Positions 46,811 to 55,680 of a stretch of 56,223 nt of DNA are shown in pieces (the first letter of the stretch is position 1; the number at the start of each line of letters is the position of its first letter). Below the pieces are notes generated by a model, which saw nothing but the letters and a program-made list of their open reading frames with translations, was not told the origin of the DNA and ran no database searches. The stretch is taken from assembly GCA_003155695.1 (NCBI GenBank), contig PMDZ01000008.1, positions 103,362-159,584 of the forward strand, in the 5' to 3' direction. A program made the position numbers and the translations under genes. The DNA comes from Candidatus Nomurabacteria bacterium (GTDB taxonomy: Bacteria; Patescibacteriota; Minisyncoccia; Phycocordibacterales; UBA9973).

Positions 46811-47386
46811 CTATTTTATCTCCTTTGCTCCTTGTCTTAGAACAATCCAATTATTATCCTCCAACCTAACTAACGTTGAAGGTTCGACATTCTTTTTCCC
46901 ATCATTAATATATAGTGATATTTTGTCGCCGAAATAATTTTGAACTTCTTTTATGGTTTCTGCCGGTCTGCCACCTTCAGTGTTGGCACTTGGCGCGACA
47001 AGTGGACCGACTTTATTTATCAAATTGTACAGATTTTTATTCCGAGGACTAATCATTCGAAAAGCAATCGACTTCACACCTCGATGAAGATAGCGCCATT
47101 TGTTTGAAAGGCACGGAAGAATGACACTGACTTTCCCCGGCCAAAATTTTTGTAAGAATTTTTCTTGCCATTTTTCTACCTTAATATCAAATATGTCTAA
47201 ATCCTTATATGAAGTTATAAGAACAATAAACGGCTTATTCCTGTCTCTGGCTTTAATTTTGTAAATCTTCGCCACCTCCTTTTTCGATTCCGCCTTCCCG
47301 ACGATTCCATATAAAGTGTCGGTCGGTAGTACTACTACTCCATCATTTTCAATAATCTCTTTTGCTTTTTGCCAATCTTTTTTCAT
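46811..47386 (-). CDS. Sua5/YciO/YrdC (TsaC-like) threonylcarbamoyl-AMP synthase
   Basis: GVVVLPTDTLYGIVGKAESKKEVAKIYKIKARDRNKPFIVLI; APSANTEGGRPAETIKEV. Confidence 0.92.
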   Translation of the reverse strand: MKKDWQKAKEIIENDGVVVLPTDTLYGIVGKAESKKEVAKIYKIKARDRNKPFIVLITSYKDLDIFDIKVEKWQEKFLQKFWPGKVSVILPCLSNKWRYLHRGVKSIAFRMISPRNKNLYNLINKVGPLVAPSANTEGGRPAETIKEVQNYFGDKISLYINDGKKNVEPSTLVRLEDNNWIVLRQGAKEIK

Positions 47387-48394
47387 TTATATTTTAAATT
47401 CTATCACATCTCCGTCTTTAACTATGTAGTCTTTCCCTTCTGTTCTGACTTTGCCTCGCTCGCGAGCTTTGACATAACCGCCGGCATCAAGCAAATCACG
47501 CCAGTTTACAACTTCGGCTCGGATAAATTTATCCCTGAAATCTGTGTGGATAGCCATCCCGGCCACCGGTGCCGTACTACCGATTTTAATCGTCCAGGCG
47601 CGACTTTCGTCCGTGCCAGTCGTAAAATATGTCTCAAGCCCCAGAAGCTCATAGCTTTTTGTAATTAATTCGTCAAAACCTTTATCAAATACCGGGTCAA
47701 CTTTTACGGAAATTTCAGGCCTGCCTGCCGATGAGGTAGGCAATTTTATTTCCACATTTTCACTGGCCTCGGAAGTGTTCAGAACATAAAGCATCGGTTT
47801 TAGTGTCAGCAAATTCAGTGACTTTATTTTAAATTTTTCTTCGTCATTCAGATTGACTTCAGTTGCCATTTTCCCTTCCTCAAAAATTTTAATCAATTTT
47901 TTTAATATAACTTCTTCGGCCACTGCTTCTTTCTCCTGTTTTTTCAGTTCTTTCGAGAGACTCGATATTCTTTTGGTAACAATTTCAAAATCAGCCAAAA
48001 CAAGCTCGAGATTTATCACTCCAATATCATCAATTGGATTGATTTTATTCTCGACGTGGATAATAGAATTATCGACAAATGTCCGGACGACGTGGGCAAT
48101 CGCATCCACTTCGCGAATGTTTGTCAAAAATTTATTCCCCAATCCTTCCCCTTTCGAGGCGCCTTTGACAAGTCCGGCAATATCGACGAATTCAATGACA
48201 GCCGGAATTGTTTTCTCCGATTTGGAAAGTTCAGAAAGTTTATAAAGTCGGTCGTCAGGAACAGGTACAATGCCGACCGATGGGTCGATAGTGCAGAAAG
48301 GATAGTTCTCCGCCGGAACGCTCTTTTTCGTCAACGCATTAAAGAGCGTCGATTTTCCGACGTTTGGCAGACCAACAATTCCTAAAGATAACAT
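47387..48394 (-). CDS. ychF: Redox-regulated ATPase YchF
   Basis: LSLGIVGLPNVGKSTLFNALTKK; FVDIAGLVKGASKGEGLGNKFL; C-terminal YVKARERGKVRTEGKDYIVKDGDVIEFKI. Confidence 0.96.
   Translation of the reverse strand: MLSLGIVGLPNVGKSTLFNALTKKSVPAENYPFCTIDPSVGIVPVPDDRLYKLSELSKSEKTIPAVIEFVDIAGLVKGASKGEGLGNKFLTNIREVDAIAHVVRTFVDNSIIHVENKINPIDDIGVINLELVLADFEIVTKRISSLSKELKKQEKEAVAEEVILKKLIKIFEEGKMATEVNLNDEEKFKIKSLNLLTLKPMLYVLNTSEASENVEIKLPTSSAGRPEISVKVDPVFDKGFDELITKSYELLGLETYFTTGTDESRAWTIKIGSTAPVAGMAIHTDFRDKFIRAEVVNWRDLLDAGGYVKARERGKVRTEGKDYIVKDGDVIEFKI
47719..47741. repeat. Short GC-rich palindromic element in ychF
   Basis: GCCTGCCT-gccgatg-AGGTAGGC, 8-nt arms with one mismatch; encodes the PTSSAGRP segment. 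Confidence 0.5.
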
Positions 48395-48448
48395 TTACCA
48401 AATGTATCATAAACAAGGTTATTTTGAAAGATTATTAATATACTAACA

Positions 48449-48784
48449 TTATAATTTTAATGTAATAATTTTCTTATTTACCGCACCCATAAATAATCTA
48501 TACGCACTTCTTTTTTCTTTAGGATAGACATAAGGTATAGCTAAAATATACTTGCATTTCGTACACACAAGATTTGGAACTTTTTTAATAGAAAGTTTCT
48601 GTAATTCCACAATATTCTCAGGTGATACAATCCTATCTAAATACATACGCTTTAATTCACCTGGTCCATCCTTTTGATAGATAAGAGTCTTTTTGTCGCA
48701 ATGATGACATGAAATCTCTAAAAAGCTTGAGTGCCCTCCACGTACTTCTCTGTATATGTCTTTTTTAAAATCTAATTTTTTCAT
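48449..48784 (-). CDS. Small protein with two Cys pairs (zinc-ribbon-like)
   Basis: CHHCDKKTLIYQKDGPGELKRMYLDRI..CTKCKYILAIPYVYPKEKR. Confidence 0.7.
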   Translation of the reverse strand: MKKLDFKKDIYREVRGGHSSFLEISCHHCDKKTLIYQKDGPGELKRMYLDRIVSPENIVELQKLSIKKVPNLVCTKCKYILAIPYVYPKEKRSAYRLFMGAVNKKIITLKL

Positions 48785-48798
48785 ATAAAAATAATGTC

Positions 48799-49284
48799 TT
48801 AGTTTAAGAAACCAATGGAATTTAAAAAATCATCAGGTCTCTTTGTATGTTTGACACTAAGATTAGAACAAACATCTGGTATTTTTTATAATAAATCATT
48901 ATTTGTTTTATAAGTTTCCCTTGAAAAAACGGCTTTTTTATTATTTAAAGAAAAAGCTATTATATATGTATCAACTGTGGATTTATGAGTTGCTTGATCT
49001 ATCATTGGATATTGATTATTTATCTCAATTGCTTTGTCTCTATCATCATCAGTTATGTTCGTAACTAAACCTGCACTTTTCATTTTTTTACACCAATCTA
49101 CTAGTGGCTTAGGATGAGTAATCTCCTTAATAACAACGTCTAATAAAATCCATTTCTTTTCTTGCAATGCTATTTCTAAGTTATTCCAAAAAATTTTATT
49201 CAAACTAATTGGAACCCAAGTATGAAAACCAATAAGGGTGTTAGCATCTATAACATATTCTGCTGTTATAGGGTTACTAATCAT
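48799..49284 (-). pseudogene. DUF4411/PIN-like toxin interrupted by an in-frame TAA at 48886-48888
   Basis: ORF ends ..VFSRETYKTNNDLL* and the same frame continues KIPDVCSNLSVKHTKRPDDFLNSIGFLN*, matching the expected C-terminus of the family. Confidence 0.75.
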
Positions 49285-50407
49285 ATTTTTCTACAGAAAA
49301 TCTGAGTAATTTTGAAGCTTCAATATAGTTTATTTTGTTTTCCAAATAAGAATTTGAGACCACCTTATTAAACAAATCACCATTAGAGTCCTTCATATTA
49401 TTATTAAAGTCCCCACCAGAACTTTTTTTGTTCTTTCCATTTATGATATTTTGATTGGTTTCTCTTTTTATTTCATCCTCTAAATTCTTTTCGTCTTCTT
49501 TTTTAATTTTTCCTAAATCTTTTAACCGATAAAATACAAATATCCTACTTAGTTTATATGTTTCAGCTAAAGAACTAATATCATTTTTTGTATAATATTT
49601 TTTATTAAATTCAGTTTCTGGTAAAAGAAATTCAGCAGAAACTCTATTACAAAAAGTCTCTTCTTTATCTATTTTACTATTTGATTTTCTAAAATCTAAA
49701 CTATTAGATATCCCTTCACTTTTTCTGAAGAGGTGTGCTAATTCGTGTATAAATGAAAAAATCTGAGCTGATAGTGCATCTTTTCTATTTAAAATAATAA
49801 AAGGGGCATAGTCGTTTGAAATAAAAATACCTCTCATATCATCAACTTCTATTTTATGATAAGAAATAGTTTTACCAACAAATACACCATTTTCTTCAAT
49901 TTTATTTATTAAATATTTAAGAACCTTTCGTCTTGAGTCTTGTCCAGAGATACTTTTTATTTTCTGGAAATCTATATTCAATGTCTTCTTGATAAATTCA
50001 GCCAACCTTTTTGGATCAGAAATATCTTTACCGCTACCTTGCAGTATATTTTTATTAATCCCTTCTGATTTAAATTTATTTTCTAACCATTCTTGTCTTT
50101 TAATAGTAATATTAATAAGTTTTTTGACATCACTATTATCTTCTTTATCAATTCCAACTCTATAATCTGGCAACTTTTTATATACCTCTATTTTATTAGT
50201 AGAAAAAAATACCAATTCTGGAATATTATATATTTTAGATAACTTATCTATTTTAGACCAAGTTGGAAGAGATTTTCCACTTTCCCAATCAAGAACGATA
50301 TTCTTATCAGATGAGGATATTTTTTTAGAAACATCTAAAGTACTTAGCCCAATATTTTCACGAGCTATCTTAAGATTATCCTTATTTATAGATTTAACAT
50401 ACCCCAT
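49277..50407 (-). CDS. XRE HTH plus ImmA/IrrE metallopeptidase protein (antitoxin-like partner)
   Basis: HTH NLKIARENIGLSTLDVSKKISSSDKNIVLDWESGKSLPTWSKIDKLSKIY; HExxH in FSFIHELAHLFRKSEG; overlaps the toxin gene by 8 nt. Confidence 0.9.
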   Translation of the reverse strand: MGYVKSINKDNLKIARENIGLSTLDVSKKISSSDKNIVLDWESGKSLPTWSKIDKLSKIYNIPELVFFSTNKIEVYKKLPDYRVGIDKEDNSDVKKLINITIKRQEWLENKFKSEGINKNILQGSGKDISDPKRLAEFIKKTLNIDFQKIKSISGQDSRRKVLKYLINKIEENGVFVGKTISYHKIEVDDMRGIFISNDYAPFIILNRKDALSAQIFSFIHELAHLFRKSEGISNSLDFRKSNSKIDKEETFCNRVSAEFLLPETEFNKKYYTKNDISSLAETYKLSRIFVFYRLKDLGKIKKEDEKNLEDEIKRETNQNIINGKNKKSSGGDFNNNMKDSNGDLFNKVVSNSYLENKINYIEASKLLRFSVEKYD

Positions 50408-50592
50408 ATTGTTTATATTATACCAAATATTAAATTAAACAACACACTATTTTAATGAGGGTATTTTTATAATAAAGGAGAAAGGAATAAAGTGTTGCTT
50501 TGTGCTCATGCCATTCCGATTGATAACATAGAATTAATATAGCAAATTATAACTATTATTAAAAGACACAATGAAAAAATCTGAAAAATAGA

Positions 50593-51372
50593 TTAAAAAG
50601 ATGACAGCCATTTAAGAAAAAAATTTACTTCTTTTTGGCTATTTAAATACCATTTTGCCGAACTCTTAACTTTTTTACCTACACGGATAGTAATTCCATT
50701 TTTCTTTAGAGATAAAAAGGCATCTTCATCTGTTTGTCCATCTCCAATGTAAATCGGTGTAAATTTTTTATGAAATTTATTTTTTAGTTTTTTTAAAACT
50801 AAAAGGCTCGCTGTTCCTTTGTTTACTTTCATCAAAGGAAATAATTCAAATGTTTTTTTATCCAAACGTGCTTCGAGAAGACCTTCGTGATTAATTTCCT
50901 TCTGAATTTTTTTGAAAATACATTCAAGAGGACGAATCTGGTTTTTTTTAATCAGTCGATATCCTAAAGCTAGAGAATATTTTTTATCTTCAAATATTAT
51001 CTCCGGGTATATTTTACATATTTTTATTAATTCTTTCTTTGCTTTTAATAAAGCATTTTTTGTATCAATAGATAGAGGCACAACTTCATATTTTTTATTT
51101 AAACTATGCTCTAACCCATGATTTCCAATATAAAGGATATTTTTTATATTCACTTTCTTTTTTATGTCACTTAATTTTCTACCCGTAATAATGACGACGG
51201 GGATTTGTGGTGCAATTTTTCCAAGGTTATCTTTGGTGGTCTTAGGCAAAAATGCTTGATTGGGATTTTTTGCTAAGGGAGAAAGTGTTAAATCAAAATC
51301 GAGCAATAATGCAAGATTATGTTTTTTGAGCCTGTTTTTAATATTTGGAAGGTCTTTAAATACATATTTCAT
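50593..51372 (-). CDS. otsB: Trehalose-6-phosphate phosphatase
   Basis: ALLLDFDLTLSPLAKNP; VVIITGRKLSDIKKKV; YIGDGQTDEDAFLSLKKNGITIRVG. Confidence 0.92.
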   Translation of the reverse strand: MKYVFKDLPNIKNRLKKHNLALLLDFDLTLSPLAKNPNQAFLPKTTKDNLGKIAPQIPVVIITGRKLSDIKKKVNIKNILYIGNHGLEHSLNKKYEVVPLSIDTKNALLKAKKELIKICKIYPEIIFEDKKYSLALGYRLIKKNQIRPLECIFKKIQKEINHEGLLEARLDKKTFELFPLMKVNKGTASLLVLKKLKNKFHKKFTPIYIGDGQTDEDAFLSLKKNGITIRVGKKVKSSAKWYLNSQKEVNFFLKWLSSF

Positions 51373-51375
51373 ATT

Positions 51376-53616
51376 CTAACTTAGATTTGTTACTGCTCTG
51401 ATAAATTCTGCGGACCAACGATAGACATTGTAATTTTTAACAGCCTCTCTCATTTTTTTCATTCTTTTCTGTTTTTCCGGTAATGTCATATTTAGTGCAG
51501 TATTTATTGCCTCAGATGTTTCTTCGGCACTATATGGATTTACAATTATGGCGCCCTTAAGATCTCGAACAGCTCCGGTAAATTTGCTCAATATCAAAAC
51601 TCCATTTTCATCGTCTCGTGCTGCGACATATTCTTTTGCTACCAGATTCATACCGTCATGTAAAGAGGTTACCATACAAACGTCAGCAACCTTAAAAAGA
51701 GGACCTAGCTCTTCATGTGAATGGTGTTTCCTTACAAGAACAATAGGTTCCCATGTTTTTGTTTTAAATTTATCATTTATGCGTTCGGCTTCTTTTATTA
51801 CTTCTTCACTAAACTGTTTATATTTTGGGACACTTTCACGGCTTGGTGACGCTATTTGTAAAAATGTAAAGTTCTCTTTGTAAGTTGGGTACGTATCAAG
51901 AAAAAATTCTATGGCTTTGAATCTTTCAAGTAATCCTTTTGTGTAGTCCATTCGATCAACACCAAAACCAACATATTTGGTATGTATATCCAATTTCTCT
52001 AAAAATTTTTTTCCGGTATTTGCATCATACAAGATATCATTATCACTACCGGTAAAAGCGATACTAATAGGAAATGATTTGATATAACTGGTGTGATTTC
52101 GATATGTTACCGCAAATTGCTCAAGGTCGCATAATGATTCCATTTCCTTGCCGACGGTATTTATAAAATTATTACAAAATTGTTGAATGTGGAAACCAAT
52201 GATATCGGCCCCGAGCATTCCTTGTAATATTTCATTCCGCCAAGGACAGACACCGAATGCTTCCGGACTTGGCCATGGTATATGCCAAAATATGCCTATT
52301 TGAGCATCAGGTCTTTTTATTTTTATTATATGGGGTAAAAGTGCTAAATGAAAATCTTGGATTAAAATAAGTGGATTCGGAACATCTTTTATTTCCTCCA
52401 ATACATTTTTTGCAAATATTTCATTTACTTTTTTGTATTCATGCCAGTCTTCTTTTCTGAAAAGAGGACGAGTATGGACCATATGGCAAAGTGGCCATAT
52501 GGCCTCATTTGAAAATCCTTTATAAAAACCGTCTACTTCTTTTTCGGAAAGCCAAATTCTTTTTAAAGTATATTTGGGTTCTTGGATAGGAACTTTAATT
52601 TTATTGTCTTTATCTACAGTCTGCTTATCTGCATCTCCGCTTCCCCAAGCAATCCAAGTACCACCACAAGCCTCTACCACTGGCTCGATAGCGGTAATCA
52701 TTCCGCTCGCCGGCACTTTATAATCTATCTTCCCTTTTAAATTATAGTGTTCATAAGGTTCACGATTTGAAACAACAAAAATAGGTCTGTCTTTAAGGTG
52801 TGCCTTGGTAAATTCAGACAAACGTTCTGCTGTCCATGGAGTATCAAGTTTTTCCAAACGCATCCGCGCTTCTTCTTTGGCTGATAAGCGTGCCTGCGAG
52901 AGACTTTTAGTAATGTAAGTGATTTCTTTAGCAAGAGGAGTAAAGAAAGAATACTTGCCGTCGGTCTTAAAAGCTTCATTAACTCCTCCCATACGGACCT
53001 TTTTGGCAGATTCAACCAAGCGCAAGACTTGACGGAAAACAAAAAATCTTAAGATTATAAAAATAGTAATGGAAAATATTATTATCTGAATAAGTAATCG
53101 CAATAGATTTCCTTTCCAGATTTGATTGATGTCGGTATTTATATATCCCGCATTCTGCACAACCATCAGCGCTCCGACGATACTTTCTTCGTTGTGCAAC
53201 GGGTCAACATGCACATAGCGTGTCTCTCCGTCGGCATCCAAAAAATTATCATTAAATTTATTGCTATCCATCGCTTCGGAAACTATTCCCCCGTTTCCAA
53301 TAATTGCTTTAGGAAGTCCCATAGAGCTTGCAATAAGCACTCCTTGGGTATCATATAGGGCAATACCAACTATGCGTTCACGATTGGCGAATTTATCCAC
53401 AATTTTTTGAAGTGAAGTTTTAAGTGAAGCTTGCGAGGAATTGGCATAGTATGGCTCAACTGATTCTTTCAAACTGTCCGAGAGTAATGAAGCTCGTTGT
53501 TCCAGATTAGTCGTCAATGTTGCTCTCTCCTGATTTACTTGCTTAAAACTAAAACCAAGCGCAACCAAACTTACAGCCAAGACAACAGTACCGATAATAG
53601 TTAATATATACCGCAT
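51376..53616 (-). CDS. otsA: Membrane-anchored trehalose-6-phosphate synthase with N-terminal sensor-like module
   Basis: C-terminal GT20 motifs (FWHIPWPSPEAFGVCPWRNEIL, GVDRMDYTKGLLERFKAIEFF, SLHDGMNLVAKEYVAAR); N-terminus has two TM segments flanking an extracytoplasmic domain. Confidence 0.93.
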   Translation of the reverse strand: MRYILTIIGTVVLAVSLVALGFSFKQVNQERATLTTNLEQRASLLSDSLKESVEPYYANSSQASLKTSLQKIVDKFANRERIVGIALYDTQGVLIASSMGLPKAIIGNGGIVSEAMDSNKFNDNFLDADGETRYVHVDPLHNEESIVGALMVVQNAGYINTDINQIWKGNLLRLLIQIIIFSITIFIILRFFVFRQVLRLVESAKKVRMGGVNEAFKTDGKYSFFTPLAKEITYITKSLSQARLSAKEEARMRLEKLDTPWTAERLSEFTKAHLKDRPIFVVSNREPYEHYNLKGKIDYKVPASGMITAIEPVVEACGGTWIAWGSGDADKQTVDKDNKIKVPIQEPKYTLKRIWLSEKEVDGFYKGFSNEAIWPLCHMVHTRPLFRKEDWHEYKKVNEIFAKNVLEEIKDVPNPLILIQDFHLALLPHIIKIKRPDAQIGIFWHIPWPSPEAFGVCPWRNEILQGMLGADIIGFHIQQFCNNFINTVGKEMESLCDLEQFAVTYRNHTSYIKSFPISIAFTGSDNDILYDANTGKKFLEKLDIHTKYVGFGVDRMDYTKGLLERFKAIEFFLDTYPTYKENFTFLQIASPSRESVPKYKQFSEEVIKEAERINDKFKTKTWEPIVLVRKHHSHEELGPLFKVADVCMVTSLHDGMNLVAKEYVAARDDENGVLILSKFTGAVRDLKGAIIVNPYSAEETSEAINTALNMTLPEKQKRMKKMREAVKNYNVYRWSAEFIRAVTNLS

Positions 53617-53687
53617 AATTGTTCATTATATCACATAAATTAAACTTGTATAGTGGAGGAGGAATTTTAATAGAAAATCTGCAACCG

Positions 53688-54074
53688 TCATTTATTTCGA
53701 AATTTCTTGTTTTCAAGCGCTCGGATAGCGGCTTCGCCAAAACCAAAATGGTGTCCGACTTCATGCCAGACGACTTCATAAACCAGTTCTTTTATTTTCT
53801 CCGGGTCACCCCCGCACATATCCTCTATCGGTTTTTGAAAAATAGTAATTCTATCCGGCAAGACACTGGAATACCCTTCCCCTCTATGTGTCCGGGGAAT
53901 ACCTTCATAGAGACCGAGGAGAATTTGCCCAAGTTTTATATTTCTTTCCCCGTATCTCCTCGTTCGCACGTCGTCCTCAACCAGAAAAGCCACATTGCTG
54001 ATTTTATTTTTTGTTTTGTCGGACAATCGGAGAATTGCATCTTCTACTATTTGTTCAAAATCTTCTGTTCTCAT
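53688..54074 (-). CDS. Zincin-like metallopeptidase family protein
   Basis: VWHEVGHHFGFGEAAIRALENKKF; ITIFQKPIEDMCGGDPEKIKELVYEVV. Confidence 0.88.
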   Translation of the reverse strand: MRTEDFEQIVEDAILRLSDKTKNKISNVAFLVEDDVRTRRYGERNIKLGQILLGLYEGIPRTHRGEGYSSVLPDRITIFQKPIEDMCGGDPEKIKELVYEVVWHEVGHHFGFGEAAIRALENKKFRNK

Positions 54075-54113
54075 AATTATTAGGTGTGAGAACATTCTAT
54101 CATATTATTAAAA

Positions 54114-55160
54114 TTATTGAGCTGCAGGTTCCGCTCCCGCCGCATCTGTAACCGGAGCGATTTCACTACTTACCGGTTCTTCCGTAACAGTTTCAACTGG
54201 AGCGACTTCACTACTTACCGGTTCTTCCGTAACCGCTTCAACTGGAGCCACTTGAGGTGTTTCTATTTCAACACCACTCCCTTCTGTTGGGGAAGTAGTG
54301 GAATCCTCCGGAGGAACAAGTACACTTTCCACGATTGCTGGTTCCGGTATTACTTCAGCAGGAGGACTGGAAATATCCGGAGTAGAAGTATCTTCTAATA
54401 TAGGAGCAACTTTCGTAATTGGTTCTTCGCCCCAATTTTTCAATTCAAACGGATATCTCTTTTCGTCGGTATAGGTATGAATTAATTCCTCTGCTACATC
54501 CGCAAGTCCGGCACTAAAAATAACTTCGCCCTTGCATATCGCATTCGGTTCAAGCTCGGTATTATCAACCGGCAAAGAGACCAGGAACTGCCATTCGCCC
54601 ATTTCGGATATTTGAGTTGATGTAAATAATGTAAAGAGACCATCATAGTAGTTATAATCTCCGAGACTGGCTGTAATATTAAGTTTATCGCAACCAACCG
54701 GATTGCCGGGGTCCAAAAGACCGGAAACGGTATATGTCGCCGGCAAACTACCATCACTTTCTTCTACATTAACGCTGAACTGTTTATTACTTATATTTTC
54801 TACAGTATCGCTATTTAATACATTTACGGATTGAGCACTGGCTAATAATAGATTATTTTCAGATGTATCTTTCAGAGAATTAGCAAAACCCAAAATACCT
54901 GCCTGTAATTTATTCCCTATTGATGTCTCAATATCGCTAAAATACGAAACCGTACCGCCCACAGATGAGAGACCGGCAAATAACGCAAATATCAAAACTG
55001 CCACCCCAATCATTTTGAGACCGGAATATATATTCTTTCTCGGAGGAGAAATTTCTTTTGCGACTGGAATATCTTCGGGTAAAACCGGAAAACGAATCAG
55101 GTTGTCAACCGATTTTCTTCTACCGAATATTTTATTGTTGATTTGGTTGGTCTGTTGCAT
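54114..55160 (-). CDS. TasA/CalY (camelysin)-like SipW-type surface protein with low-complexity tail
   Basis: VAVLIFALFAGLSSVGGTVSYFSDIETSIGNKLQAGIL; Pro/Glu/Val/Thr-rich repetitive C-terminus. Confidence 0.75.
   Translation of the reverse strand: MQQTNQINNKIFGRRKSVDNLIRFPVLPEDIPVAKEISPPRKNIYSGLKMIGVAVLIFALFAGLSSVGGTVSYFSDIETSIGNKLQAGILGFANSLKDTSENNLLLASAQSVNVLNSDTVENISNKQFSVNVEESDGSLPATYTVSGLLDPGNPVGCDKLNITASLGDYNYYDGLFTLFTSTQISEMGEWQFLVSLPVDNTELEPNAICKGEVIFSAGLADVAEELIHTYTDEKRYPFELKNWGEEPITKVAPILEDTSTPDISSPPAEVIPEPAIVESVLVPPEDSTTSPTEGSGVEIETPQVAPVEAVTEEPVSSEVAPVETVTEEPVSSEIAPVTDAAGAEPAAQ
54154..54250. repeat. 45-nt tandem repeat (15-aa unit), about two copies
   Basis: ggagcga(t/c)ttcactacttaccggttcttccgtaac... 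restarts at 54154, 54199 and 54244; peptide APVE(A/T)VTEEPVSSE(V/I). Confidence 0.85.
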
Positions 55161-55677
55161 TTAGAAGTTTTTTACGCTTAATTAATGCGACCTCATGAAA
55201 TATTTTTATTATCTCATCGATAATAATGAGACCTGCCGGAACTCCGACTAGGAGTACGAAACCTATCGGCTTCTTGGCAAAATCCAATATGTATCCGAGA
55301 TACGGCACCGAGAAGACAACTTTGCCTTCAACATCCGATAAGCGTGTGGCTGTCGGGTCTGGAGCATCATTGGCATCTCCTTTTGTCACAAATGTCTGAA
55401 GCGATCCCACTCCCTCGATAGAAACAATGCGGTGCGTCGTTGGAATCTGTGTCTTTGTATCTTTCCCGAAGGTGATGACATCCCCGACTTTATAAGAAGC
55501 GGAAGGAGCAATGATTACGAGACCACCTGTTCTGATCGCCGGTTCCATCGAACCGGATTTCACTATTTTCGCTTTTACATTACCCGATATCGGAATGGTT
55601 GTTGCAAGCAGAAGCAAAGCAATCATTACAATACAGGCAATGAAAAGATAATATACCGTGTTAAAGATTACTTTCAT
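55132..55677 (-). CDS. SipW-type signal peptidase I
   Basis: KIVKSGSMEPAIRTGGLVIIAPSASYKVGDVITF..PTTHRIVSIEG; Ser/His rather than Ser/Lys arrangement. Confidence 0.85.
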   Translation of the reverse strand: MKVIFNTVYYLFIACIVMIALLLLATTIPISGNVKAKIVKSGSMEPAIRTGGLVIIAPSASYKVGDVITFGKDTKTQIPTTHRIVSIEGVGSLQTFVTKGDANDAPDPTATRLSDVEGKVVFSVPYLGYILDFAKKPIGFVLLVGVPAGLIIIDEIIKIFHEVALIKRKKLLNATDQPNQQ

Positions 55678-55680
55678 TTT

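Noticed and set aside
48886-48888. Stop-codon reassignment to explain the DUF4411 interruption
   Set aside because: TAA ends many intact genes here, and the known CPR recoding involves TGA, so a point mutation or sequencing error is more likely.
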